Source: Bacteroidota bacterium (lineage in GTDB: Bacteria; Bacteroidota; Ignavibacteria; UBA10030; UBA8401). From it: a stretch of 5,108 nt of DNA. The translations under genes were made by a program, and so were the position numbers. The notes beneath the pieces are model-generated. The model was not told where the DNA came from and searched no databases. It saw only the letters and a list, made by a program, of their open reading frames with translations. The stretch is taken from assembly GCA_003456055.1 (NCBI GenBank), contig DMPG01000151.1, positions 1 through 5,108 on the forward strand, read 5' to 3'. Below are positions 1 through 5,108 of the stretch, one piece after another (position 1 is the stretch's first letter; each line of letters starts with the position of its first letter).

Positions 1-2077
1 CGCCGCGTCCGATCAATTGTTCTGCACCGCTGCCGTCTAAAATAGTACGGGAATCGATCTTTGACGAAACCGCGTACGCAATGCGTGACGGAAAATTCGC
101 TTTGATCACACCGGTGATAACATCAACAGAAGGACGTTGAGTTGCGAGAACAAGATGGATTCCTACGGCTCGGGCAAGCTGGGCAATACGGGCGATCGAT
201 TCTTCCACTTCTTTTGCGGTCGTCATCATTAGATCTGCAAGTTCATCAACGATCACAACAATATACGGAAGGTAGCGATGTTTTAATGTTTCGGTATCTT
301 TCACTTTCAATTTGCCTTCTTTGAATCGCACATTATAATCGGTCACATGGCGCACTCCGGCTGATGCCAGAAGATCGTATCGTTTTTCCATTTCAATCAC
401 ACATGATTTTAGAACAAGCACGGCATTTTGAGGCTGGGTGATGATCTTTTCGTCCATATCCGGAGAGACTGCGAGATAATGGTTCTTCATCTTTTCATAG
501 AGATTCAGCTCGATCTTTTTTGGATCGACAAGAATGAATTTCAATTCTGACGGATGCAAACGATACAACAAACTTGCAATGATCGTATTGATACCGACGC
601 TTTTTCCCATACCGGTTGCACCGGCAATAAGAACATGCGGCATCTTTGCAAGATCATCGATAAAAATTTCTCCAGTGATCGTTTTCCCCATCGCAAGCGG
701 AAGCGCTGCTTTGCTGTCTCGGAATTTTTCTGAATTCAAGATACTTCGGATCGTAACGATCTGTGGTTTATTGTTCGGAATCTCCACACCAACCGTCCCT
801 TTTCCGGGAATCGGCGCTTCAATACGAATTCCTCGCGCCTGCATTGCAAGTGCCAGATCGTTGGCAAGACTGGTGATCTTCGAAACCTTGACTCCTGTAG
901 CAGGAACAAGTTCATAGAGCGTTACAACCGGACCCGGCGTTACACTGACATTTGCAATTTCAACATCAAAGTCGGCAAGTTTTGCCTGCAGCAGCGCTGC
1001 ATTCGCTTTAAGCTCTTCATCACTGATCTTCTCTTCATATTTTTTTGGATCAAGAAGTTCGACTGATGGAAAGACATAATCGATCTCTTCATCGTCAACT
1101 TCACGCTCTTCAAGTTCAGCTTCTTTTTCTTTTACTCCTTCTTTAATTTCTAACGGAGTATCAAGAAGATCAAATGCAGAAACTTCTTTGCTTTGATCTC
1201 TATTCACTACCGGCTGTGGCCGAACAATTTCTTTTTTAGGCTGAACGACCCTTGGTTCGGGCTTTTCTTCAGGAAGGAATATTTCGGTGTCCATTCGCTT
1301 CACTTTTATCTCTGCTGCTTCCCGATTTTTCTCTTCTTCTTTTTGCTGAGCACGGATCTCCTGCTGTTCTTTCCACTCTTCCATCTTTGCGCCAAAGAAT
1401 TCTCCGATCGCGATAATAAAGTCTTTGATCCGCTCAGAAGTTTTATGAAGATCAAGATCGATCGCAAGGGTGATTGCAACAATGCCGAGTGAAAGCGTTA
1501 CGATCATCCCTCCGGCCAACCCAATTGATTGCTGAAGGATGGTCGCGAAGAATGCACCAACACTGCCATGCCATTCCGTGGAGATCACTTCACTCAGACC
1601 GGTCTTACGTAATAAGCCGAAGAATGCTGAGCCGAGAAGTGCAAGAATGATTGCATAATTGGTGAAGTAGACAAGTCGTCTGATATTGCCGCTGCGCAGC
1701 ATTGTCCATCCCCACATCAATACAACTATTGGGATGACAAAGGCAAAAAGACCAACGGTAGAGTTGATGAGAAAATTTGAAAGGATCGCTCCAAAAAGAC
1801 CAAGCCAGTTCGTCGTCAATTCGGATTTTTGCTGAATGAACTGATCGTTGGTGAACACTTTGTAAAGATCGGAAAATCGAACATCGCCGTTCGCCTCATC
1901 TCCGGATGAATATGAGACCATTGAGAGCAGAGCCATCAATCCAAAAACAATTACAAGGAAGGAAAACACCTGCTTCCGTTGCTGAGCATTCTTTTTCGAA
2001 CCGTTATCCTGTTTCTTGCGCCGGGGAGCCGGTGTTGCCGGCTGAACTTCATGTTGTGGCAGCGGGAAATCTTCCAT
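1..2077 (-). CDS. ftsK: DNA translocase FtsK/SpoIIIE, C-terminus cut by window edge
   Basis: This is a septum-anchored, ATP-driven double-stranded DNA pump that clears chromosome ends during division and, in the family, activates XerCD/dif dimer resolution. 692 codons are visible. Residues 1-36 are polar and basic. Hydrophobic helices lie at about 38-56, 107-127, 135-156 and 186-206, matching the FtsK 4TM domain. A Glu/Lys/Pro-rich cytoplasmic linker spans about 207-333, and the alpha/beta motor domain starts near Y334. Walker A is GATGMGKS at 486-493 and Walker B is IVVIVDEL with D611 and E612. The QRPSVDVITG motif begins at Q647, and the frame leaves the window in the typical GAEQLIGRG stretch. 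The gamma winged-helix domain, if present, lies outside. The ATG at 2077 has AAGGAG four bases upstream and overlaps the comB stop by one base (TAATG), so translation is probably coupled. No frameshift was seen. The identification is secure; FtsK versus SpoIIIE naming is a matter of lineage. Confidence 0.97.
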   Translation of the reverse strand, partial: MEDFPLPQHEVQPATPAPRRKKQDNGSKKNAQQRKQVFSFLVIVFGLMALLSMVSYSSGDEANGDVRFSDLYKVFTNDQFIQQKSELTTNWLGLFGAILSNFLINSTVGLFAFVIPIVVLMWGWTMLRSGNIRRLVYFTNYAIILALLGSAFFGLLRKTGLSEVISTEWHGSVGAFFATILQQSIGLAGGMIVTLSLGIVAITLAIDLDLHKTSERIKDFIIAIGEFFGAKMEEWKEQQEIRAQQKEEEKNREAAEIKVKRMDTEIFLPEEKPEPRVVQPKKEIVRPQPVVNRDQSKEVSAFDLLDTPLEIKEGVKEKEAELEEREVDDEEIDYVFPSVELLDPKKYEEKISDEELKANAALLQAKLADFDVEIANVSVTPGPVVTLYELVPATGVKVSKITSLANDLALAMQARGIRIEAPIPGKGTVGVEIPNNKPQIVTIRSILNSEKFRDSKAALPLAMGKTITGEIFIDDLAKMPHVLIAGATGMGKSVGINTIIASLLYRLHPSELKFILVDPKKIELNLYEKMKNHYLAVSPDMDEKIITQPQNAVLVLKSCVIEMEKRYDLLASAGVRHVTDYNVRFKEGKLKVKDTETLKHRYLPYIVVIVDELADLMMTTAKEVEESIARIAQLARAVGIHLVLATQRPSVDVITGVIKANFPSRIAYAVSSKIDSRTILDGSGAEQLIGRG

Positions 2078-2865
2078 TATTCTCCTTTCCCGCCTGATGT
2101 GTCAATACTGATTGGTACGTGAGGAGCCGCAGGATTTGCTTTCTTCTTCAATCGAAGCACATTATTGGAAAGTTCGGGAACGACATCATAGGTGTCAACA
2201 TTAGTGCAGAATTCAAGATCATTCTCACAGCCAATTTCAATAAGGAACTTTCCATGATCGCATGTTCGAGCCATCTTTAACAGATTCTTGCTGGCATTTT
2301 TGTACAGCGTGTACGCAGCGGAAGCGGAATCGTTGAACTCAAATTCAGAATTCTTCCCTTCCATCAATTCCTTAATGATCATTCCAGCACAAACCGTATC
2401 CTCAAGGCAGAACTGCGTATGCTTTCCAGCACAGAGAATATACACATCATCTTTCAATTCCGTGATGCGCTTAACAACAGCGGACATATTAATGAATCCC
2501 GCGATCAATAAATTTTTTGCGTACCGAGCTTTCCACATTGCCGGAGCACCGTTGGATGTACAGAAAATGATCGACTTGTTCTTCACCGCTTCTTCTTTAT
2601 ACTCAAGCGGCGAATTACCGAGATTGAATCCTTCAATAATTTTTCCGTTCCGTTCACCGCCGCGCAGAACAACATCGCCAAACAAATTTCCGGATACCTT
2701 TACTGCTGATTCAATCGTATTGACAGGGATGATTTCTTTTGCGCCGTTGTTCAATGCAGTGATCACGGTAGAACTTGCACGCAGAACATCGATAACGACA
2801 ACGTTCTTATCAACGGAAAAAAAACCATCAATTTGGGATGGTGAAAAAAAGACTTCGATTTTCAT
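2077..2865 (-). CDS. comB: 2-phosphosulfolactate phosphatase family protein (ComB)
   Basis: ComB-family enzymes are Mg-dependent phosphatases that convert 2-phospho-3-sulfolactate to sulfolactate, a step of coenzyme M synthesis in methanogens. The family is also widespread in bacteria that make no coenzyme M, where the substrate is often unproven. The 262-residue protein carries the family signatures: VVVIDVLRASST at 22-33, GGERNG at 69-74 followed by EGFNLGNSPLEY at 78-89, a CTSNGAPAM segment at 102-110, and a later LEDTVCAG segment. I chose the ATG at 2865 because MKIEVFFSP is the usual family beginning and an imperfect GGGGAA ribosome site lies eight bases upstream. An in-frame ATG at 2892 would add nine residues without family character and would start inside a palindrome. 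The stop overlaps the ftsK start by one base. Two T-runs (minus strand) of 7 and 8 bases near the 5' end flank a small hairpin. Family assignment is strong; the physiological substrate here is uncertain. Confidence 0.93.
   Translation of the reverse strand: MKIEVFFSPSQIDGFFSVDKNVVVIDVLRASSTVITALNNGAKEIIPVNTIESAVKVSGNLFGDVVLRGGERNGKIIEGFNLGNSPLEYKEEAVKNKSIIFCTSNGAPAMWKARYAKNLLIAGFINMSAVVKRITELKDDVYILCAGKHTQFCLEDTVCAGMIIKELMEGKNSEFEFNDSASAAYTLYKNASKNLLKMARTCDHGKFLIEIGCENDLEFCTNVDTYDVVPELSNNVLRLKKKANPAAPHVPISIDTSGGKGE
2081..2087 (-). promoter_or_regulatory. Ribosome binding site of ftsK
   Basis: On the minus strand AAGGAGA sits three bases before the ftsK ATG, inside the last codons of comB. 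It is the strongest Shine-Dalgarno match in the window. Together with the one-base TAATG overlap it points to both independent initiation and coupling by terminating ribosomes. Confidence 0.75.
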
Positions 2866-2884
2866 AGATTCATTTCCCCATAGC

Positions 2885-2900
2885 GCAGACATTCGTCTGC
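2885..2900. repeat. Perfect 6-bp palindrome with 4-base loop between gcvT and comB
   Basis: GCAGAC, loop ATTC, then GTCTGC form a perfect short inverted repeat in the 42-base spacer between the gcvT stop and the preferred comB start. No T-run follows it on the minus strand, so it does not look like an intrinsic terminator. It may be a small mRNA hairpin, or a degraded copy of a dispersed palindromic repeat. The function is unknown. Confidence 0.55.
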
Positions 2901-2907
2901 ATTGCTG

Positions 2908-3987
2908 TTATTTCTTTAAGAAAGGAAGAGCAACAACCGTAGCATCAATCATTTTTCCGCGAACGTCAATTGCAATTTTTGAACCGACCTCTGTGTGCGG
3001 AATGTCCACGTATCCCATCGCAATTCCTTTTTCGAGCGATGGTGAAAATGTACCGCTGGTAACAACTCCGATATTTTTTCCATTGACCAGCAGAGCATAT
3101 CCATGACGCGGCACTGCTTTCTCATTCAACATCATTCCGACTAATTTTCTTTTCGGTCCATCTGCTTTTGTTTTTTCCAGAATTGATTTTGCAACGAATT
3201 CTCCTTTGTTCAATTTCGTGATCCATCCCAGGTTCGCTTCGATAGGATTAGTGGTTTGATCGATATCGTTTCCGTAAAGACAATAACCCATTTCTAAACG
3301 GAGTGTATCACGTGCTCCAAGACCGATCGGAACAATACCAAATTCTTTCCCTGCATCAAAAATTGCGTTCCAAATTTTTTCAGCATGAGCGTTACTAAAA
3401 TAGATCTCGAATCCCAATTCTCCCGTATAACCGGTCCGCGAAATGATCATTTCAATACCCGCAACCGCCCCTTGAACAAAATGATAATATGGAATTGCAG
3501 AAAGATTCGCCGTGGTCAATTTCTGCATCGTTTCGAGGGATTTTGGTCCCTGAATTGCAAGAAGCGCTGTATCGTCACTTTTGTTCTCGAACATAACACC
3601 GGATGGACAGTGTTTTTTCATCCACTCCCAGTCCTTTTCGATGTTCGATGCATTCACGACGATCATATATGATTGTTCTGCCAGCATATAGATCAGAAGA
3701 TCGTCAACAATGCCGCCATCATCAAAACACATTGCAGAATATTGCGCTTTTCCCGGTGTAAGTTTCGATACATCATTTATTGTAATTGACTGGAGAAATG
3801 ACAAAGCATTTGGACCCTTTGCGTAGAATTCTCCCATATGCGATACATCAAATACGCCAACTGTATTGCGAACCGCTTTGTGTTCTTCCATAATTCCGGC
3901 GTAGAGTACCGGCATTTCATAGCCGGCAAACGGAACGATCTTTGCTCCGGCGTTCTTGTGAAACTCATAGAATGGAGTCCGTTTCAT
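2908..3987 (-). CDS. gcvT: Glycine cleavage system T-protein (aminomethyltransferase)
   Basis: The T-protein takes the aminomethyl group from lipoylated H-protein and, with tetrahydrofolate, releases ammonia and makes 5,10-methylene-tetrahydrofolate. It is a cytosolic enzyme. The 359-residue protein has the normal full length. The start [10 protein letters not shown] and the FAGYEMPV segment near 20-27 are typical. FDVSHMGE lies at 46-53. [10 protein letters not shown] at 91-100 contains D96, which aligns with the catalytic aspartate of the family. Later come AIQGPKS, the [15 protein letters not shown] segment, [11 protein letters not shown] and GNDID, and near the C-terminus [16 protein letters not shown]. 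The ATG shares four bases (ATGA) with the transaldolase stop, and its AAGGA ribosome site (3996-4000) lies inside the last transaldolase codons, so translational coupling is likely. gcvH and gcvP are not in the window, so the glycine cleavage genes are dispersed in this genome. YgfZ-like or dimethylglycine-demethylating relatives are unlikely given the complete motif set. Confidence 0.97.
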   Translation of the reverse strand: MKRTPFYEFHKNAGAKIVPFAGYEMPVLYAGIMEEHKAVRNTVGVFDVSHMGEFYAKGPNALSFLQSITINDVSKLTPGKAQYSAMCFDDGGIVDDLLIYMLAEQSYMIVVNASNIEKDWEWMKKHCPSGVMFENKSDDTALLAIQGPKSLETMQKLTTANLSAIPYYHFVQGAVAGIEMIISRTGYTGELGFEIYFSNAHAEKIWNAIFDAGKEFGIVPIGLGARDTLRLEMGYCLYGNDIDQTTNPIEANLGWITKLNKGEFVAKSILEKTKADGPKRKLVGMMLNEKAVPRHGYALLVNGKNIGVVTSGTFSPSLEKGIAMGYVDIPHTEVGSKIAIDVRGKMIDATVVALPFLKK

Positions 3988-4631
3988 TTCGGCTGTCCTT
4001 TTTTCCAGTCAGCAAGAAATTTTTCAAGACCGATGTCTGTCAATGGATGTTTGATCAATTGATCGATCACTTTTAACGGCATGGTGCAGACGTGTGCACC
4101 GATCAACGCTGCTTGCTGTACATGAATTGGATGACGAACGCTTGCCACAAGCACTTCAGTTTCAAATCCGTAATTGTTGTAGATCGTTACGATCTGTTCG
4201 ATCAATTCCATACCATTGGTGCTGATATCATCAAGCCGTCCCACGAACGGACTGATATACGTTGCCCCCGCTTTTGCAGCAAGTAAGGCTTGGTTCGCGG
4301 AAAAACAAAGCGTAACATTCGTACGAATTCCTTCAGAATGAAATGCCTTTGCTGCTTTCAATCCGTCTTTAATGAGAGGAAGTTTGATCACGATGTTATC
4401 GTGGATCTTTGCAAGTTCTTTTCCTTCCTTCATCATTCCTTCAAACTCCATTGAAACTACCTCTGCACTGATCGGTCCGTTGACCACAGCACAGATCTCT
4501 TTCAACAGTGTCACAAAATCTTTCCCTTCTTTTGCAACAAGCGAAGGGTTGGTGGTAACACCATCGAGAACGCCAAGCGCGTTCGCTTCTTTAATTTCTG
4601 CAAGATTCGCTGTATCGATAAAAAATTTCAT
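3984..4631 (-). CDS. tal: Transaldolase, TalC/FSA-type small form
   Basis: This is a small TIM-barrel class I aldolase of the transaldolase 3B / fructose-6-phosphate aldolase family, moving a dihydroxyacetone unit between sugar phosphates in the non-oxidative pentose phosphate pathway. At 215 residues it has the family's usual length. Visible signatures are FFIDTAN at 3-9, [10 protein letters not shown] at 23-32, the Schiff-base lysine K83 in [27 protein letters not shown] at 104-123, and SPFVGRLDD at 127-135. Glu57 (in SAEVVS) and Phe129 stand where E. coli fructose-6-phosphate aldolase has Gln59 and Tyr131. That pairing is what true transaldolases carry, so I infer transaldolase rather than aldolase activity. 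The GGAG ribosome site lies inside the last codons of the upstream HEPN gene, six bases before the ATG. The 3' end overlaps gcvT by four bases. Identity is firm; the specificity call is from alignment by eye. Confidence 0.95.
   Translation of the reverse strand: MKFFIDTANLAEIKEANALGVLDGVTTNPSLVAKEGKDFVTLLKEICAVVNGPISAEVVSMEFEGMMKEGKELAKIHDNIVIKLPLIKDGLKAAKAFHSEGIRTNVTLCFSANQALLAAKAGATYISPFVGRLDDISTNGMELIEQIVTIYNNYGFETEVLVASVRHPIHVQQAALIGAHVCTMPLKVIDQLIKHPLTDIGLEKFLADWKKGQPK
3996..4000 (-). promoter_or_regulatory. Ribosome binding site of gcvT
   Basis: AAGGA on the minus strand lies eight bases before the gcvT ATG, within the final Lys-Gly codons of the transaldolase gene. It supports the ATG at 3987 and the four-base overlap as the true junction. 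Confidence 0.7.
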
Positions 4632-4634
4632 CTA

Positions 4635-4979
4635 TTACTCCATTTTATTTTTTAACAGTATCTTTATTTCTTCGTTCAGTGATGGTAGGTCTTTAATGAC
4701 AATAGACCATAGAATCTCTTCGGAAACAGAATCATAACCGTGCGTTATTCTGTTCCTTGTATCAACAATTTTCCTCGCGTTCGAAATAACAATATCCGGC
4801 TTTACGCTGAGGATACGTTTTACAGCTTCACCAATTATTTCAATATTTCTTTCAACTGCACGCTTTGTCTTAATGTCTTTTTGAAACTTAAAAAAATTTT
4901 TCTCTGCAGGCAGAAAATCATTAATTTCATTGATCGCCTGCTCAATATCGCTAAGCCAAACTTTAATTTCAGTTTCCAT
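4635..4979 (-). CDS. hepT: HepT-like HEPN domain toxin (DUF86 family)
   Basis: This is a predicted HEPN ribonuclease toxin of the HepT/MntA (type VII) toxin-antitoxin class. In the characterised Shewanella pair, MntA AMP-modifies a tyrosine of HepT and silences its RNase activity. From the ATG at 4979 the protein has 114 residues, the usual length, and looks all-helical. It carries the AVERNIEIIGEAV segment at 41-53 and the catalytic R-X4-H-X-Y motif as RNRITHGY, with R75, H80 and Y82. Y82 matches the modified tyrosine position. The catalytic residues are intact, so it could be active. The ATG was preferred to an in-frame TTG at 4988 because METEIKVWL fits the family start and overlaps the upstream antitoxin end by 11 bases; no strong ribosome site is visible. 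Sampled GC is about 30-33 percent, lower than the downstream genes. The stop TAA is followed by an in-frame TAG and then the transaldolase ATG. Toxicity is inferred from family and neighbour. Confidence 0.9.
   Translation of the reverse strand: METEIKVWLSDIEQAINEINDFLPAEKNFFKFQKDIKTKRAVERNIEIIGEAVKRILSVKPDIVISNARKIVDTRNRITHGYDSVSEEILWSIVIKDLPSLNEEIKILLKNKME
4638..4641 (-). promoter_or_regulatory. Ribosome binding site of transaldolase gene
   Basis: GGAG on the minus strand lies six bases before the transaldolase ATG and is formed by the last Met-Glu codons of hepT. The two stops TAA and TAG fill the spacer and are in frame with both genes. Ribosomes finishing hepT therefore stop right at the transaldolase start. 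Confidence 0.65.
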
Positions 4980-5108
4980 AGATAGCAACTTTGTTACTAT
5001 GTATTTGTTTGCTCAAGTATGGATTCCTCAAGGATTTACTTTCCAATAAATCAATCTGTCTTTTCAATAAATCCTGAAGATGAAACTTTAAATCAAAATA
5101 ATTATCAG
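4969..5108 (-). CDS. mntA: 3' end of MntA-like nucleotidyltransferase antitoxin (partial)
   Basis: Upstream of hepT the minus strand has an open frame that enters from the right edge and ends with TGA at 4969-4971, giving 45 full codons. The peptide runs from DNYFDLKFHLQDLLKRQIDL through SLRNPYLSKQIHSNK to a terminal VAIYGN. This matches the C-terminal pattern of minimal nucleotidyltransferases: an acidic strand, a D-L-L-x-R-x-I/V-D-L strand carrying the third domain element, a K-x-L-R-N-P-Y-L stretch, and a final I-Y-G. The end overlaps the hepT start by 11 bases, the expected arrangement for a MntA-HepT pair. The GSxARG catalytic motif and the metal-binding aspartates would lie beyond the window, so whether the enzyme is intact cannot be judged. 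The family call rests on a short peptide plus its neighbour. The region is very AT-rich (14 G+C in 5041-5100). Confidence 0.78.
   Translation of the reverse strand, partial: DNYFDLKFHLQDLLKRQIDLLESKSLRNPYLSKQIHSNKVAIYGN

Noticed and set aside
534..917. Plus-strand open frame of 127 codons
   Set aside because: It is antisense to the ftsK motor domain, including Walker A; the peptide is a mirror of coding sequence without motifs.
2866..2892. Upstream ATG at 2892 as comB start
   Set aside because: It adds nine residues not typical of the family, has no good ribosome site, and lies in the palindrome; the ATG at 2865 fits better.
2885..2900. Palindrome as a rho-independent terminator after gcvT
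   Set aside because: The stem is only six base pairs and no T-run follows it on the transcribed strand.
2288..3106. Long plus-strand open frame of 272 codons
   Set aside because: It lies antisense to comB and the 3' end of gcvT, both with clear family motifs, and its peptide shows no recognisable domain.
3777..3968. Minus-strand 63-codon frame inside gcvT
   Set aside because: It is a shifted frame of the conserved N-terminal part of gcvT, which is itself intact.
4372..4737. Plus-strand open frame of 121 codons
   Set aside because: It runs antisense across the transaldolase start and the hepT end, and no family features are seen.
4980..4988. TTG at 4988 as hepT start
   Set aside because: An ATG three codons downstream gives the usual family beginning and a shorter overlap with the antitoxin gene; TTG is rarer as a start.
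1..5108. CRISPR array, tRNA, insertion sequence or phage attachment site
   Set aside because: No regular direct repeats, cloverleaf-like sequence, transposase or flanking repeats were seen; almost every base is accounted for by the minus-strand genes.

Overview
All genes in this window lie on the minus strand and are packed almost without gaps. Read in the direction of transcription, from high to low coordinates, the order is: the 3' end of a MntA-like nucleotidyltransferase antitoxin gene (cut by the right edge), a HepT-like HEPN toxin gene, a TalC-type transaldolase, the glycine-cleavage T-protein (gcvT), a ComB-family 2-phosphosulfolactate phosphatase, and an FtsK/SpoIIIE DNA translocase whose C-terminal end is cut by the left edge. 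No tRNA, rRNA, CRISPR array, insertion sequence or promoter is visible. There is no non-coding stretch longer than about 42 bases.

The organism is a bacterium of moderate GC content. The FtsK membrane domain (an NWLG..GA segment before the second helix) and the general style of the proteins fit the Bacteroidota/Ignavibacteriota/Chlorobiota (FCB) group. This assignment is inference from protein style, not a computed placement.

Right part (about 4635-5108): a type VII-style HEPN/MNT toxin-antitoxin pair. The antitoxin end overlaps the toxin start by 11 bases. By hand count of sampled lines this part is clearly richer in A+T than the rest, which suggests horizontal acquisition. The toxin stop is followed at once by a second in-frame stop and then the transaldolase ATG, so the module sits flush against the metabolic genes.

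Middle (2077-4631): transaldolase and gcvT overlap by four bases (ATGA). gcvT and comB are separated by a short spacer holding a perfect 6-bp palindrome. comB and ftsK overlap by one base (TAATG). The tight packing implies one transcript with translational coupling. The grouping of pentose-phosphate, one-carbon, sulfolactate and chromosome-segregation genes does not form a single pathway and probably reflects co-transcription of unrelated functions.

Left part (1-2077): ftsK, with four membrane helices, an acidic linker and the motor domain including Walker A and B. The DNA-reading gamma domain would lie beyond the left edge.

The window is mostly ordinary. The points most worth a second look are the toxin-antitoxin pair at the head of a housekeeping operon, the palindrome before comB, and a hairpin plus T-run inside the start of comB.
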